DNA from: Betaproteobacteria bacterium
Lineage (GTDB): Bacteria; Pseudomonadota; Gammaproteobacteria; Burkholderiales; Burkholderiaceae_A
Length of the DNA stretch: 53,562 nucleotides
NCBI GenBank assembly: GCA_018969705.1
Contig: JAGWXV010000002.1
Location: 1 to 53,562 of the forward strand
Direction: 5' to 3'
This document shows positions 30,143 to 43,606 of the stretch, one piece after another. Numbering within the stretch: position 1 is the stretch's first letter; each line of letters starts with the position of its first letter. The notes beneath the pieces are model-generated. The model searched no databases and was not told where the DNA came from. It saw nothing but the letters and a program-made list of their open reading frames with translations. Made by a program: the position numbers and the translations under genes.

Positions 30143-30934
30143 ATGATTCATCCCAGCGCACTGATTGATCCGAAGGCAGAGATTGATGCCAGCGTTGAGG
30201 TCGGCCCATTCGCGGTGATCGGGCCCGATGTGCAGATGGGGCCAAACTGCGTGGTGCATGCATTTGCCCAGGTCACGGGCCGCACGCGGCTGGGCAGAGC
30301 CAATACGATTCACTCGCACTGTGTGATTGGTGGGCCGCCTCAGGATAAGAAATATCAAGGCGAGCCAACCGCTCTGGAGATCGGCGATAGCAATACTTTT
30401 CGTGAGTGCTGCACAGTGAATACTGGCACGGTGCAAGATGCCGGCGTAACGCGAATTGGCAATAACAATTGGATCATGGCTTATGTGCACATTGCCCATG
30501 ATTGCCAGATCGGCTCTCACACCATCATGGCCAATGCCACGCAGCTGGCTGGCCATGTCACTGTCGGTGACTGGGCGATTTTAGGAGGCCTTACAGGGGT
30601 CCATCAATTTGTCAGGATTGGTGTCCATGCAATGACCGGAGCGGGTACGACACTGCTGCAGGATCTGCCGCCTTATGTCATTGCAACAGGTAATCCAGCC
30701 GCGGCCCACGGCATCAATGCCGAAGGACTAAAGCGCCGTGGAATGTCTGCCGCTCAAATCGCACTGCTACGGCGGGCGTACAAGCTGGTGTACAAGTCTG
30801 GCCTCACGCTCGCGGAGAGCCTCGCCCAATTGCAGGACGCCGATTCGATCGGCGCCGCAGATACACAGGATCAGGCTGTGCTTGGCCCATTGATGGATTT
30901 CCTTGCCGCCTCGGGACGTGGCATTGTGCGCTAG
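30143..30934 (+). CDS. lpxA: UDP-GlcNAc 3-O-acyltransferase LpxA
   Basis: LpxA starts lipid A synthesis by acylating UDP-N-acetylglucosamine. The 263 residues begin MIHPSALIDPKAEI and form a beta-helix of hexapeptide repeats. The catalytic His is in the VHIAHDCQIG block. A C-terminal helical domain starts at GLKRRGMSAAQI. A GTG at 30137, two codons upstream, is an alternative start. It completes the lpxD-fabZ-lpxA-lpxB order common to Proteobacteria. Confidence 0.97.
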   Translation: MIHPSALIDPKAEIDASVEVGPFAVIGPDVQMGPNCVVHAFAQVTGRTRLGRANTIHSHCVIGGPPQDKKYQGEPTALEIGDSNTFRECCTVNTGTVQDAGVTRIGNNNWIMAYVHIAHDCQIGSHTIMANATQLAGHVTVGDWAILGGLTGVHQFVRIGVHAMTGAGTTLLQDLPPYVIATGNPAAAHGINAEGLKRRGMSAAQIALLRRAYKLVYKSGLTLAESLAQLQDADSIGAADTQDQAVLGPLMDFLAASGRGIVR

Positions 30935-30970
30935 GGCAGCCGCACTCGGCTGTGCTTTAAAGGCGCTTTG

Positions 30971-32125
30971 ATGAGACTGGTCACGGTTACCGGCGAGGCT
31001 TCGGGCGATCTGATCGCAGCAGAGGCGTTGCGAAGGCTCTGCACAATTATTCCTCAGATGGAGCTTGGTGGCATCGGGGGCGATCGCCTTGCGGCGTTGG
31101 GCATGGAGTGCTGGTTTCGCAGTGATGATTTGGCCGTTCGCGGCTATGCAGAGGCGGTCTCAAAGCTTGTTCATATTCTTGCCGTTCGTTATTGGCTTTT
31201 GAAGTACACCACGAAATGGGCGCCGCGGGCCTACCTGGGTGTCGATGCGCCGGACTTTAATCTCGATGTTGAGGCGCGTATCCGGCAGCAGGGCATTCGG
31301 ACTGTTCATTTAATCAGCCCCTCAATTTGGGCCTGGCGGCCTGAGCGGATTTCTAAGATCAAGCAGGCGGTCGATCACATGCTGTGCATCTTTCCCTTTG
31401 AGCCTCAGGTCTATGCGGGCACCGGCGTGCAGGCAAGCTATGTAGGCCATCCGATTGCAGACATGATTCCGCTGGAGCCGGATGCACAGGCCGCCCGCAA
31501 GGCCCTGTCGATCTCTGGCCATCGTGCGGTGGTTGCGGTATTGCCGGGCTCGCGTATGGGAGAGCTAAAGCACAATGGCCCCGAATTTTTTCGTGCTGCT
31601 GCAGCCTTGGCCCGAGATTGCGAGGTCGTAATTCCTGCGGCCTCGGCAGTAATCGCTCAGCAGATCGAGCGGCATCCGGAGTTTCGTCTTGCCCAGCAGC
31701 AGGGGGTACGGCTCTTGCCGCAGCAGGGCCTTGATCCCATCTCGCATCAGGCGCTAGCTGCCTGCGATGTCGCGCTTGTTGCAAGCGGCACGGCAACGCT
31801 AGAAGCGGCGCTTTTTAAGCGGCCCATGGTGATTGCCTATCGCGTGCCGGCATTGACTTACTGGATGATGCGGCGTCGGGCATTAATTCAAGATATAGGA
31901 CTGCCGAACATTCTTCTGGGCAGCCGCGCTGTGCCTGAGTTGATCCAGCAGCAAGCGCAGGCGCCTGCGCTTGCTGCAGCAGTAAGGCGATGGCTGGATG
32001 ATGCCGCTTCGATCTCTCGTGTTCGGGAGCAATTCGCCGGCCTTCATCAAGACCTGCGGCTTGGCGCTGCGCAGCGCATTGCAGACATTCTTGACTCGGA
32101 GCTCGCGGGTGCAGGCCGGCGTTGA
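30971..32125 (+). CDS. lpxB: lipid A disaccharide synthase LpxB
   Basis: LpxB (GT19) joins lipid X and UDP-2,3-diacylglucosamine into the beta-1,6 disaccharide of lipid A at the inner membrane. The 384 residues contain TGEASGD at the N-terminus, the [12 protein letters not shown] block, VLPGSRMGE and [13 protein letters not shown] near the sugar-nucleotide site. The TTG just before ATG 30971 is ignored. The last 17 bases overlap rnhB. Confidence 0.96.
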   Translation: MRLVTVTGEASGDLIAAEALRRLCTIIPQMELGGIGGDRLAALGMECWFRSDDLAVRGYAEAVSKLVHILAVRYWLLKYTTKWAPRAYLGVDAPDFNLDVEARIRQQGIRTVHLISPSIWAWRPERISKIKQAVDHMLCIFPFEPQVYAGTGVQASYVGHPIADMIPLEPDAQAARKALSISGHRAVVAVLPGSRMGELKHNGPEFFRAAAALARDCEVVIPAASAVIAQQIERHPEFRLAQQQGVRLLPQQGLDPISHQALAACDVALVASGTATLEAALFKRPMVIAYRVPALTYWMMRRRALIQDIGLPNILLGSRAVPELIQQQAQAPALAAAVRRWLDDAASISRVREQFAGLHQDLRLGAAQRIADILDSELAGAGRR

Positions 32126-32747
32126 CGAGGCGGGCCGCGGCCCGCTGGCAGGCCCCGTCTGTGCGGCTGCCGTTATTTTGGGTGATGCTGGTATTGATGG
32201 TCTTGCCGATTCAAAACTCCTCTCAGCCAGGCGCAGGCAGGCCCTTGCGGCAGAGATTCAGGCCAAGAGTCGGGCCTGGGGAGTAGGCTGGGCCAGTGTT
32301 GCCGAGATTGATGAGCTCAACATATTGCGGGCAACTTTTATGGCGATGGCCCGGGCGATGCAGCAGTGTTTGGCCCAGCTTGAAAAATCGCGCTCGATCG
32401 GCACAGGCGCACCCGCGATCCCAGACAGCTTACTCTCTATGGTGCTCGTAGACGGCAATCGATCACCGGCGGATTATCCGGGTCCATGGCAGTGGCCGTA
32501 CACCACGAAGACCATCGTCAAGGGCGATCAGACCGTTGCCTGTATATCAGCGGCCTCAATTCTTGCAAAGACCGCCCGCGATCAAGAGATGTGCCGACTG
32601 GATACCCAGTATCCGCACTATGGGTTTGCCCGCCACGCTGGCTATGGCACCAAGGCCCATCTTCAGGCACTGGCGCAGCATGGCCCCTGCGCGGCCCACC
32701 GCAAGAGTTTCGCTCCAGTTAAGCAGCTCTCACTCGGATTGACCTGA
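32109..32747 (+). CDS. rnhB: ribonuclease HII
   Basis: RNase HII removes ribonucleotides misincorporated in DNA and RNA in hybrids. The 212 residues start just before [15 protein letters not shown], with the DEDD metal residues visible: the D-E pair of VDEAGRG, the Asp of LVDGNR and the Asp of KTARDQEM. I choose GTG 32109 because GGAG (32098-32101) sits 7 bases upstream and it places the catalytic motif at the family position; a TTG at 32091 is possible. The start is inside lpxB, as in many betaproteobacteria and gammaproteobacteria. Confidence 0.93.
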   Translation: MQAGVDEAGRGPLAGPVCAAAVILGDAGIDGLADSKLLSARRRQALAAEIQAKSRAWGVGWASVAEIDELNILRATFMAMARAMQQCLAQLEKSRSIGTGAPAIPDSLLSMVLVDGNRSPADYPGPWQWPYTTKTIVKGDQTVACISAASILAKTARDQEMCRLDTQYPHYGFARHAGYGTKAHLQALAQHGPCAAHRKSFAPVKQLSLGLT

Positions 32748-32748
32748 T

Positions 32749-33588
32749 ATGCCGAAGCTTGAATCGCAGGTGAAAGAAATTGGTTCCCGGCAAAATCCGG
32801 GCTTTAAGCTGCTCAAAGCAATCATCAGCTCCTCACGAGCGCGGCGCAGTCATCAGGCGGCCTGGCTTGAGGGCGATCGGCTCTGCGCTGCATTTCTGGA
32901 TTCCGGCCTCACGCAGGCCCCGGTGCTGGTGATGCAGACATCGCTGTCGCTTGAGCAAATTGATCAAGGGCTGCGTCGACGCTGCCAAGAGGTCTGGCGC
33001 CTATCGCCCGCCCTATATAAAGAGATCACTCAGATCGAAAGCCCATCCGGCTGGGGACTGCTAATCCCAAGGGCCAGCGCGCCTTCCCTTTCGAACGGCG
33101 GCGATATTGTGATTCTGGATCGCATTCAAGATCCAGGAAATGTTGGCAGCATCTTGCGTTCCTCTGCAGCCGCAGGTGTTCAGGCGGTATGGTGCCTCTC
33201 GGGAACCGCAGACCCCTGGTCGCCCAAGGTCCTACGGTCTGCGATGGGCGCCCACTTTAGCTTACAGATTCAAGATGAGATGCCTAACGAGGCGGTACTC
33301 ACGGCCGCCCACAGTGCTGGCTTGCCGCTTTTGGCAACGCGACTTGGTGCGAGATCGGAATCGCTTTTTGCCGCTGCAGTTTCTCTTGCGCAGCCGGTGG
33401 CCTGGATCTTTGGCCAGGAGGGCTCCGGGGTTTGCGCCGAGCTTTCGCAGCAGGCCCGTGCGATTCAAATTCCGCAGCATGCGGATGTTGAATCGCTTAA
33501 CGTAGCCGCTGCCGCCGCGGTTTGTTTGTTTGAATCACGCCGCCAGAAAGCCACCGCCGGACGCACGCTCGGCCGAGTAACCGCTTAG
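32749..33588 (+). CDS. SpoU/TrmH-family RNA 2'-O-methyltransferase
   Basis: This is a 279-residue SPOUT methyltransferase that probably methylates a ribose 2'-OH in rRNA or tRNA. The three family motifs are present: [21 protein letters not shown] in part (motif 1), [10 protein letters not shown] (motif 2) and [19 protein letters not shown] (motif 3). An N-terminal substrate-binding domain precedes them. It begins 1 base after rnhB. The exact target (for example RlmB-like or TsnR-like) cannot be read from sequence alone. Confidence 0.9.
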   Translation: MPKLESQVKEIGSRQNPGFKLLKAIISSSRARRSHQAAWLEGDRLCAAFLDSGLTQAPVLVMQTSLSLEQIDQGLRRRCQEVWRLSPALYKEITQIESPSGWGLLIPRASAPSLSNGGDIVILDRIQDPGNVGSILRSSAAAGVQAVWCLSGTADPWSPKVLRSAMGAHFSLQIQDEMPNEAVLTAAHSAGLPLLATRLGARSESLFAAAVSLAQPVAWIFGQEGSGVCAELSQQARAIQIPQHADVESLNVAAAAAVCLFESRRQKATAGRTLGRVTA

Positions 33589-34439
33589 CGGCCGAGATTC
33601 AGGCTAGTGAGAATCGTTGTCGCGATTTCTTCAATGGATTTCGTTGTCGTCGAAAGCCAAGTGATGGATTCACGGCGCATCAAGGACTCGGCACTGGCGA
33701 CCTCCATGCGGCAGTTCTCCAGTGCAGCATACTTCGAGCCAGGCCGCCGCTCATTACGAATCTGCGATAGGCGGTCGGGATCGATGGTCAATCCAAAAAG
33801 CTTGGGCTTATACGGCACGATGGTGGAGGGCAGGGCATCGCGCTCAAAGTCCTCGGGAATCAGCGGACAGTTGGCAACTTTTAGTCCATGCTGCATCGCT
33901 AAGTAAAGGCTGGTTGGTGTCTTACCGCTACGAGATACACCAATCAGAATGACATCGGCCTCTTCGAGATTTCGGACCGACTGGCCATCATCGTGGGCCA
34001 GAGAAAAATTGATGGCTTCAATACGATTTTTGTAGGCCTCGGTATCGTTGGCATGATGAAAACGGCCAATGGTATGGCTTGATTTGACCCCAAGCTCACG
34101 TTCAAGCGGCTCCACAAAAGTCTTGAACATGTCCAGATGCAGGGCCCGTACTTGTTGAATCCGTGCCAGGATCTCGGTGTTGACTAGGGTCGAGAATACG
34201 ATGGGCCGTTTGCCGTCTTCCTGGGCCTGCTGCTCAATGACATGGACGGCCTCAATGGCCTTTTCAACTGAATCGATAAAGGGAATTCTGCGCAGTCGAA
34301 AACGCAGGCTGTCAAATTGCGCAAGGATCGAGGAGCCAAATGTCTCGGCAGTAATCCCCGTGCCATCTGATATAAAAAAGACGGTCCTGCCGGCGGGCCT
34401 GACGGCTTCACTAGGGGCGGGTGGCGGTTCGGTGGCCAT
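33585..34439 (-). CDS. ppsR: PEP synthase regulatory kinase/pyrophosphorylase PpsR
   Basis: PpsR is the bifunctional ADP-dependent kinase and Pi-dependent phosphorylase that switches phosphoenolpyruvate synthase off and on through a threonine near the catalytic histidine. The 284 residues carry [17 protein letters not shown] near the N-terminus, the P-loop-like [15 protein letters not shown] and [12 protein letters not shown] 34439 (MATEPPP) is preferred over an upstream start at 34553, which would run inside ppsA on the other strand. It is divergent from its target ppsA and overlaps the tail of the methyltransferase gene by 4 bases. Confidence 0.94.
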   Translation of the reverse strand: MATEPPPAPSEAVRPAGRTVFFISDGTGITAETFGSSILAQFDSLRFRLRRIPFIDSVEKAIEAVHVIEQQAQEDGKRPIVFSTLVNTEILARIQQVRALHLDMFKTFVEPLERELGVKSSHTIGRFHHANDTEAYKNRIEAINFSLAHDDGQSVRNLEEADVILIGVSRSGKTPTSLYLAMQHGLKVANCPLIPEDFERDALPSTIVPYKPKLFGLTIDPDRLSQIRNERRPGSKYAALENCRMEVASAESLMRRESITWLSTTTKSIEEIATTILTSLNLGR

Positions 34440-34502
34440 CTTCTCGATTCGGTAAAATCTTGGAAAAACCTCACTCGCCTCATTATCGTCAAGGTGCACT
34501 GA

Positions 34503-36941
34503 ATGAACAAACCGGGATCCCTTAGCCCAATATCTGATCCACGTCTTGCCCACCGCTGGGTTGTTCCTTTACAGGAACTGCGCATGACAGACGTTGATAC
34601 TGTGGGGGGCAAGAATTCATCCCTTGGTGAAATGATTTCGCAGCTTTCCGCAGCCGGGGTTCGGGTGCCGGGCGGCTTTGCGACAACTGCGGCGGCCTTT
34701 CGTTCGTTTCTTGATCACGGCGGACTCAGACAGCGTATCAATGATCGGCTCTCAAGCTTAAATGTCGATGATGTGCGTGCCTTGGCCGCATGCGGGGCGG
34801 AGATTCGCCGCTGGGTAATTGAAACACCCCTGCCAGCAGACCTGGAGTCTGAAATTCGGGCCCACTACCAGGCCCTTGTGCAAGGCAATCCCAATCTGTC
34901 GGTGGCGGTGCGTTCCTCTGCCACCGCCGAAGATCTTCCGGATGCCTCCTTTGCCGGCCAGCAGGAGACATTTTTAAATGTGCTCGGAATCGAGGATGTA
35001 CTTGACAAGATTCGTCATGTGTTCGCCTCTTTATATAACGATCGGGCGATCAGTTATCGGGTGCATAAGGGCTTTGCCCATGCCGATGTTGCGCTTTCTG
35101 CGGGCATTCAGCAGATGGTTCGATCAGATCTCGGTGCAGCAGGTGTGATGTTCACGATGGATACCGAGTCAGGCTTTAATGATGTGGTGTTTATCACCAG
35201 TTCTTATGGCCTGGGCGAAACCGTCGTGCAGGGTGCGGTAAATCCGGATGAGTTCTATGTTCATAAGCCAATGCTGAAGGCTGGAAAGTTTCCAGTCATC
35301 CGCCGGCAGCTGGGCAGCAAGCTCATTAAGATGGTCTTTGCCAGCGATGCGCAGCGCAAAGAAAATGGCAAAGCGGTGGTCACGATCGATGTGGCAGACG
35401 AGCAGCGCCATCGTTATTCGCTCAGCCACGAGCAAACCGTTGAACTTGCGTGTTATGCGCTCATTATCGAGTCCCATTATCAGCGGCCGATGGATATCGA
35501 GTGGGGCCTTGATGGCCAGGACGGCCGGCTTTATATCTTGCAGGCCCGGCCTGAGACCGTGAAGTCCCAGCAAAAGGCAGGCGAGGCCCAGCAGCGCTAC
35601 ACGCTGAAAGCCACCGGCCGGGTGTTGGCCCAAGGCCGAGCGATTGGCCAAAAGATCGGGGCGGGTACAGTGCGGGTGATTGAAGACGCAAGCGAAATGG
35701 AGCGCGTCCAGCCAGGCGATGTGCTGGTGACCGATATGACAGACCCCAATTGGGAGCCGGTCATGAAACGAGCAGCCGCGATTGTGACAAACCGTGGTGG
35801 CAGGACCTGCCATGCGGCCATCATTGCGCGAGAGCTGGGCATTCCGGCGGTTGTGGGCTGCGGCGATGCGACCGATCATGTTCAGGATGGCCAGACAGTG
35901 ACAGTCTCCTGCGCAGAAGGGGATACTGGCAGCATCTATGAGGGGCTACTAGAGACGGAGGTGTCCACGGTACATATCGGCACACTGCCCAAGCTGCCCG
36001 TCAAGATCATGATGAATGTCGGCAATCCGCAGCTAGCCTTTGAGTTTCAGTCAACACCCAACGAAGGGGTGGGACTTGCGCGGCTCGAATTCATTATCAA
36101 TAACAATATTGGCGTTCATCCAAAAGCGATTCTGGACTATCCCAAGGTGGATGGTGAACTTAGAAATGCCGTTGAGAAGGTTTCTCGCGGCCATGCCTCG
36201 CCACGAGATTTTTTTGTCGATAAGCTTGCCGAGGGCGTCGCAACCATTGCAGCTGCGTTTTGGCCCAAGCCCGTTATCGTGCGGCTGTCGGACTTCAAGT
36301 CCAATGAATACCGAAAACTAATCGGCGGCTCGCGCTACGAGCCCGAAGAAGAAAACCCCATGCTGGGCTTTCGCGGGGCATCCCGCTATCTGGCGAAGGA
36401 TTTTGAAGATTGCTTCGAGATGGAATGTATTGCCCTACACCGTGTGCGTGAGCAAATGGGGCTGACCAATGTTGAGCTCATGGTGCCTTTTGTTCGAACT
36501 GTAAAAGAGGCTGAGGGCGTCGAGCTGCTTCTTGCGAAATATGGCCTAAAACGCGGCAGCGGCGCTGACGCAAACGGCAGGGGTGGACTGCGGCTAATCA
36601 TGATGTGCGAGCTGCCCTCCAATGCATTGCTTGCCGATGATTTCCTGCGCCACTTTGATGGCTTCTCTATTGGTTCAAATGACCTCACCCAGCTTACACT
36701 GGGCCTAGACCGCGACTCTGGCTTGGTTGCCAACGCATTTGATGAGCGTGATCCCGCGGTACGGGCGATGCTGAAGATGGCAATTGATGCCTGTAATCGG
36801 GCCGGAAAATATGTCGGCATCTGTGGACAGGGCCCGTCGGACCATCCAGACCTAGCCAAGTGGCTCATGGATATTGGAATTCAATCGATGTCGTTAAATC
36901 CCGATACCGTTGTCGACACCTGGCAGTCGTTAGGGAAATAG
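34503..36941 (+). CDS. ppsA: phosphoenolpyruvate synthase
   Basis: PpsA converts pyruvate and ATP to phosphoenolpyruvate, AMP and phosphate, needed for gluconeogenesis from C3 compounds. The 812 residues show the ATP-grasp-type N-terminal domain ([31 protein letters not shown]). The swivelling phosphohistidine domain has [19 protein letters not shown]. The C-terminal PEP/pyruvate TIM barrel ([19 protein letters not shown]) follows. The neighbour ppsR, 63 bases away and divergent, encodes its regulator. Confidence 0.97.
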   Translation: MNKPGSLSPISDPRLAHRWVVPLQELRMTDVDTVGGKNSSLGEMISQLSAAGVRVPGGFATTAAAFRSFLDHGGLRQRINDRLSSLNVDDVRALAACGAEIRRWVIETPLPADLESEIRAHYQALVQGNPNLSVAVRSSATAEDLPDASFAGQQETFLNVLGIEDVLDKIRHVFASLYNDRAISYRVHKGFAHADVALSAGIQQMVRSDLGAAGVMFTMDTESGFNDVVFITSSYGLGETVVQGAVNPDEFYVHKPMLKAGKFPVIRRQLGSKLIKMVFASDAQRKENGKAVVTIDVADEQRHRYSLSHEQTVELACYALIIESHYQRPMDIEWGLDGQDGRLYILQARPETVKSQQKAGEAQQRYTLKATGRVLAQGRAIGQKIGAGTVRVIEDASEMERVQPGDVLVTDMTDPNWEPVMKRAAAIVTNRGGRTCHAAIIARELGIPAVVGCGDATDHVQDGQTVTVSCAEGDTGSIYEGLLETEVSTVHIGTLPKLPVKIMMNVGNPQLAFEFQSTPNEGVGLARLEFIINNNIGVHPKAILDYPKVDGELRNAVEKVSRGHASPRDFFVDKLAEGVATIAAAFWPKPVIVRLSDFKSNEYRKLIGGSRYEPEEENPMLGFRGASRYLAKDFEDCFEMECIALHRVREQMGLTNVELMVPFVRTVKEAEGVELLLAKYGLKRGSGADANGRGGLRLIMMCELPSNALLADDFLRHFDGFSIGSNDLTQLTLGLDRDSGLVANAFDERDPAVRAMLKMAIDACNRAGKYVGICGQGPSDHPDLAKWLMDIGIQSMSLNPDTVVDTWQSLGK

Positions 36942-36987
36942 GACCGAGGCCTAAGAAGCTATTTGCCGGCAGCGGGCCGGTGCTGTC

Positions 36988-37443
36988 TTAGCTGCGTTTT
37001 ACCGAGTCGCGAACCAGCCGCTGCTTTTCGCGCTGCCATTCACGGTCTTTCTCGCTGGCCCGCTTGTCATGCTGCTTTTTGCCTTTCGCAAGCCCGATCT
37101 CGATCTTGATTCGGCCCCGCTGGTAGTGCAGATCAATCGGAATTAAGGCGTAGCCAGCCCGCTCGACTTTGCCGATCAGCTTTCGAATCTCCTCGGCCTT
37201 CAGTAAAAGCTTGCGGGTCCGCACTGGATCCGGCTGCACATGGCTAGAGGCGGTCGGCAGGGGGGAGATATGGCAGCCCAGCAGGTAGAGCGCCTCCTGG
37301 CGGATGATCACATAGGACTCCTTCAGATTTGCCCTGCCGGCACGGATCGCTTTGACCTCCCAGCCCTCCAGCACTAGACCCGCCTCATAGCGCTCCTCTA
37401 TGAAGTAGTCGTGGAATGCCTTTTTGTTCTGAATGATCGACAT
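36988..37443 (-). CDS. smpB: SsrA-binding protein SmpB
   Basis: SmpB binds tmRNA and places it in stalled ribosomes for trans-translation. The 151 residues include [38 protein letters not shown] (in part), the [13 protein letters not shown] core and a basic C-terminal tail ([19 protein letters not shown] in part). It is divergent from ratA with 11 bases between starts. No tmRNA gene is visible in the window. Confidence 0.97.
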   Translation of the reverse strand: MSIIQNKKAFHDYFIEERYEAGLVLEGWEVKAIRAGRANLKESYVIIRQEALYLLGCHISPLPTASSHVQPDPVRTRKLLLKAEEIRKLIGKVERAGYALIPIDLHYQRGRIKIEIGLAKGKKQHDKRASEKDREWQREKQRLVRDSVKRS

Positions 37444-37454
37444 AAAATAGGCCT

Positions 37455-37885
37455 ATGCCTGGAGTCACAAAAACCGTTCTGGTGCCCTTCTCGGCACAGC
37501 AGATGTACGACCTCGTTGTTAACTGCGAAGACTACCCCGCTTTTCTGCCTTGGTGTGCGGGAGGGCGCATTCTAGAGCAAAACGGCAACGAACTGTCTGC
37601 GGAACTGCAGATTGATTTCAAGGGCATCAAGCAGTCATTTAGTACCCGCAATCGAAATGTTCCAGGGAAAAGTATTGAAATGGAACTGCTCAGCGGACCT
37701 TTCAAATCACTGCGTGGACACTGGCGATTCGCGGCCTTAGCCGAAGATGCGTGCCGAGTCGAATTCGAGCTGGAATATCACTTTGCCAGTAGCTTGCTTG
37801 AGAAGATTATTGGCCCGGTGTTCTCGCACATCACGGCGACTTTTGTCGATGCCTTTGTGCAGCGGGCAGAGGCCAAATACGCCAG

Positions 37886-37889
<4 letters not shown>
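37455..37889 (+). CDS. ratA: RatA/Coq10-family START-domain protein
   Basis: This 144-residue single START-like domain protein belongs to the family containing E. coli RatA, reported to bind 50S subunits, and eukaryotic Coq10, a ubiquinone-binding protein. Landmarks are YDLVVNCEDYPAFLPWC near the N-terminus and GPFKSLRGHWRF. A lipid or quinone carrier role is as likely as the toxin role. It is divergent from smpB and overlaps the rnfH-like gene by 4 bases, the usual smpB/ratA/rnfH cluster. Confidence 0.9.
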
Positions 37890-39720
<1,831 letters not shown>

Positions 39721-39722
<2 letters not shown>

Positions 39723-39738
39723 CCGCAGCGCTGCGGTC
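39721..39738 (+). other. perfect 18-base palindrome after guaB
   Basis: GACCGCAGC followed directly by GCTGCGGTC forms a perfect palindrome beginning in the guaB stop codon. No T run follows, so it is not an obvious terminator. It may be a transcript-stabilising hairpin between guaB and guaA or a protein-binding site. Confidence 0.45.
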
Positions 39739-39766
39739 TGCAAGCGATAGACGGCCTTTATTTATC

Positions 39767-41407
39767 ATGCATTCCCGAATTCTGATTCTCGATTTTGGCT
39801 CTCAGGTGACGCAGTTAATTGCTCGGCGTATTCGTGAGGCTGGGGTTTTCTGCGAAATTCATCCCAGCGACGTCAGCGATACATTTATCGAGGACTACGG
39901 CCGCGTAGATGGTGTGGATAGCCTGCGCGGCATTGTGCTGTCGGGAAGCCATCTTTCCGTCACGGAGGCTGGAACACTCAAGGCGCCTGCAGCAGTATTT
40001 AAGCGTGGGGTGCCAGTGCTGGGCATTTGTTACGGCATGCAGACCATGGCTGCACAGTTAGGCGGCCAAGTAGAGGCCAGCAGCCTCCGTGAGTTTGGCT
40101 ACGCACAGGTCCGAGCACGTGGCCATACTGCACTTTTACGCGATATCGAAGATCACCGAACCGCCGAGGGCTATGGCCTTCTCGATGTCTGGATGAGCCA
40201 TGGCGATAAGGTGAGTGCGCTTCCCGATGGCTTTAAGCTGATGGCATCTACAGAATCATGTCCGATTGCCGGCATGGCCGATGAGACGCGGCGCTTTTAT
40301 GGCGTGCAGTTTCACCCCGAAGTTACCCATACCAAAAAAGGTGCAGAGATTCTGCGCCGCTTTGTTTTGGAAATTTGCGCCGCCTCTGCTGACTGGAATA
40401 TGCCCGATTATGTCCAGGAGGCCGTCAATACGATTCGTAGCCAGGTGGGAAGCGAGCAGGTCATTCTCGGGCTTTCCGGGGGCGTGGATTCCTCAGTTGC
40501 GGCGGCCTTAATTCACAAGGCAATTGGTGAGCAGCTCACTTGTGTTTTTGTGGATCATGGCCTGCTTCGGCTCAACGAGACCCAGCAGGTGATGCAGACC
40601 TTCGCAAAGCACATGGGCGTAAAGGTGATTCATGTCAATGCGCGTGAACGCTTTTTAACGGCCCTATCGGGGGTGGCCGACCCAGAAGAAAAACGAAAAA
40701 TCATTGGCCGAGAATTTGTTCATATCTTTCAGGAAGAATCCACCAAGCTCTCCAATGCCCGCTGGCTTGCCCAGGGCACGATCTACCCCGATGTGATTGA
40801 GTCGGCTGGCGCAAAGACAAAAAAGGCAACAACAATCAAATCGCACCACAACGTCGGCGGACTGCCCGACACCCTGCATCTCAAATTGCTGGAGCCACTG
40901 CGGGAGCTCTTCAAAGACGAGGTCCGCCGTCTTGGCCTTGCGCTCGGGTTGCCCCCAGAAATGGTGGATCGGCATCCCTTTCCGGGCCCTGGACTTGGCG
41001 TGCGGATTCTGGGGGAAATTCATCCTAATTATGTTGATTTGCTGCAGCGTGCCGATGATTTATTTATCCGGGCTTTGCGTGACTCAACGGCAAGCCCAGC
41101 CGATGCTCAGGCGGGCTTGTGCGGCGCTGCCGATGTTGGAAAATCTTGGTATGCCTTAACCAGTCAGGCCTTTGCGGTTTTTCTGCCGGTGAAGTCTGTG
41201 GGCGTGATGGGTGATGGCCGCACCTACGAATGGGTGGTCGCGCTCAGGGCGGTTGTCACCAGTGATTTCATGACTGCCCATTGGGCCCATTTGCCGCATG
41301 CGCTTTTGGCGGGTGTATCGAATCGCATCATTAATGAGGTGCGCGGCATTAATCGTGTCGTGTATGACATATCGGGTAAACCACCGTCCACAATCGAGTG
41401 GGAGTAG
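39767..41407 (+). CDS. guaA: GMP synthase (glutamine-hydrolysing)
   Basis: GuaA aminates XMP to GMP using glutamine and ATP. The 546 residues have an N-terminal class I amidotransferase domain with nucleophile Cys in [11 protein letters not shown] and the His-Glu pair in FHPEVTHT. The ATP pyrophosphatase P-loop is [12 protein letters not shown], and the C-terminal dimerisation domain ends in the typical PPSTIEWE. It follows guaB, so the two GMP-branch steps are co-located. Confidence 0.98.
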   Translation: MHSRILILDFGSQVTQLIARRIREAGVFCEIHPSDVSDTFIEDYGRVDGVDSLRGIVLSGSHLSVTEAGTLKAPAAVFKRGVPVLGICYGMQTMAAQLGGQVEASSLREFGYAQVRARGHTALLRDIEDHRTAEGYGLLDVWMSHGDKVSALPDGFKLMASTESCPIAGMADETRRFYGVQFHPEVTHTKKGAEILRRFVLEICAASADWNMPDYVQEAVNTIRSQVGSEQVILGLSGGVDSSVAAALIHKAIGEQLTCVFVDHGLLRLNETQQVMQTFAKHMGVKVIHVNARERFLTALSGVADPEEKRKIIGREFVHIFQEESTKLSNARWLAQGTIYPDVIESAGAKTKKATTIKSHHNVGGLPDTLHLKLLEPLRELFKDEVRRLGLALGLPPEMVDRHPFPGPGLGVRILGEIHPNYVDLLQRADDLFIRALRDSTASPADAQAGLCGAADVGKSWYALTSQAFAVFLPVKSVGVMGDGRTYEWVVALRAVVTSDFMTAHWAHLPHALLAGVSNRIINEVRGINRVVYDISGKPPSTIEWE

Positions 41408-41486
41408 TGATATTTACGGCTATTTCTCGCAGTGGTGATGCGAGTAAAATGGAGCAGTTCATTATCGGTGACCACGGAGGACCGGC

Positions 41487-42258
<772 letters not shown>

Positions 42259-42280
42259 GGCGAGATTGCGTATTGCTTTT

Positions 42281-42814
42281 ATGTCTTCTGACTATCACAT
42301 TCGTATTTCAACCCAGGCACAGACGCTCACGCTCATACGGCTTGCCCCCGAATCTCTGGAAGGCGGCCTGCGTTGGGCCCCGGACGCTGCGGGCATTGTC
42401 ATGATGCAGGCCCTGATCTCGAGCTCGAAAAATGGCACAGGCCAGCAGCAGGGCAGCTATCAGACCCCCCAGGGCCGACACCAGATTCGCGCAAAGATTG
42501 GTGGGGGCGCGGCCTGGAATACTGTCTTTGTCGGCCGACGCAAAACCGGCGAGATCTGGTGCCCAGAACTCGCTGGCCAGTTTCCGCAGCGCGACTGGAT
42601 CCTGACGCGAATCCTTTGGCTGTCGGGCCTTGAACCCGGAAAGAATCGTTTTGGCGAGGTCGACACCATGCGCCGCTACATCTATTTACACGGCAGTCCC
42701 GATACCGCGGTGATGGGAGAGCCGGGATCCATCGGCTGCATTCGAATGAAAAACAGCGACATTGTGTCGCTGTTTGACTGGGTGCCGGTCGGAACGACCG
42801 TTGATATCAGCTAG
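42281..42814 (+). CDS. L,D-transpeptidase (YkuD domain) without signal peptide
   Basis: This 177-residue YkuD-domain protein belongs to a family that cross-links or anchors on peptidoglycan via L,D bonds. The catalytic motif is complete: YIYLHGSP...GEPGSIGCIRMKNSDI, with His, Ser-x-Gly-Cys and Arg. RAKIGGGAAWNTVFVGRR and DWILTRILWLSG mark a betaproteobacterial subfamily I recall as also lacking an export signal. No signal peptide or membrane anchor is visible from ATG 42281 nor in the frame upstream, so location is unclear. Confidence 0.88.
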   Translation: MSSDYHIRISTQAQTLTLIRLAPESLEGGLRWAPDAAGIVMMQALISSSKNGTGQQQGSYQTPQGRHQIRAKIGGGAAWNTVFVGRRKTGEIWCPELAGQFPQRDWILTRILWLSGLEPGKNRFGEVDTMRRYIYLHGSPDTAVMGEPGSIGCIRMKNSDIVSLFDWVPVGTTVDIS

Positions 42815-42829
42815 TGCCGATCGATCCGC

Positions 42830-43606
42830 TTACTGGATCTTAGCCTTGGCCTTGAGCTGCTGCTGGAAGTCCTGAAGCTTTTTGCGCTTCATTGACTCGG
42901 AGAGTTGCTCCTTGACCTGATCGAACTCAGGCGGCTTGGCAGTGCGTGTGTCATCAAGACGAATCACATGCCAGCCAAACTGGGTCTGAACCGGGGTCTC
43001 GGTGAACTTGCCTTTTTCGAGTGCGGTCATTGCCTTTGAAAACGGCTCCACAAAGGATTGTTCGTTGGCCCAATCCAGATCGCCGCCCTTGGTGGCAGAT
43101 CCGGGGTCTTTTGACTGCTTGGCCAGCTCTTCAAATTTGGCGCCCTTTTTCAGCCGATCGATGATGGATTTCGCCTCATCTTCTTTCTCGACCAGGATGT
43201 GGCGGGCCCGGTACTCTTTGCCGCCATCACCTTTTACCAGCCGATCGTATTCGGCTTTGACTTCGGCATCGCTCACACCGCCTTTTGTAAGCTGATCCTG
43301 TACCAGCGCATTGATCAGTACCTGCTGGCGTACGTTATCGAGCTGAAATCGCACATCAGGCTTTGCTGATAAACCGCGACGCTCGGCCTCTTGGACCAGG
43401 ATCTCGCGATCGACCAGCTCCTGGCGGACCAGTGCCTGCAGCTGGGGGGTATCTTGTTGGCCCTGTTTGACCAGTTCGGCAACAAAGGCGTCTGCCCGGG
43501 CCCGCGGAATGGGCTTGCCATTCACGACCGCGATATTTTGCGCCGATGCGATGCCCGAGACACAGAGCATGGCAAATCCGATGGCGGTTTTTTGCAACGA
43601 TTTCAT
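42830..43606 (-). CDS. periplasmic parvulin-type peptidyl-prolyl isomerase
   Basis: This 258-residue exported protein is of the PpiC/SurA/PrsA type. A signal peptide ends SGIASA-QN. A SurA-like N-terminal helical segment runs to about residue 115. One parvulin domain follows (about 130-225: RARHILVEKEDEAKSII, GGDLDWANEQSFVEPF, QFGWHVIRLDD). The C-terminus is a basic helix. It overlaps bolA by 4 bases and ends the selO-msrB-yciB-bolA run. It is the only intact parvulin domain in the window, while the ppiD homologue lacks one. Confidence 0.94.
   Translation of the reverse strand: MKSLQKTAIGFAMLCVSGIASAQNIAVVNGKPIPRARADAFVAELVKQGQQDTPQLQALVRQELVDREILVQEAERRGLSAKPDVRFQLDNVRQQVLINALVQDQLTKGGVSDAEVKAEYDRLVKGDGGKEYRARHILVEKEDEAKSIIDRLKKGAKFEELAKQSKDPGSATKGGDLDWANEQSFVEPFSKAMTALEKGKFTETPVQTQFGWHVIRLDDTRTAKPPEFDQVKEQLSESMKRKKLQDFQQQLKAKAKIQ

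Noticed and set aside
34440-34553. 38-residue N-terminal extension of PpsR
   Set aside because: It would lie inside the ppsA coding region and promoter, and family proteins begin close to the [10 protein letters not shown] motif.
36960-36985. terminator between ppsA and smpB
   Set aside because: A CCGGC/GCCGG hairpin is present but no T run follows on either strand.
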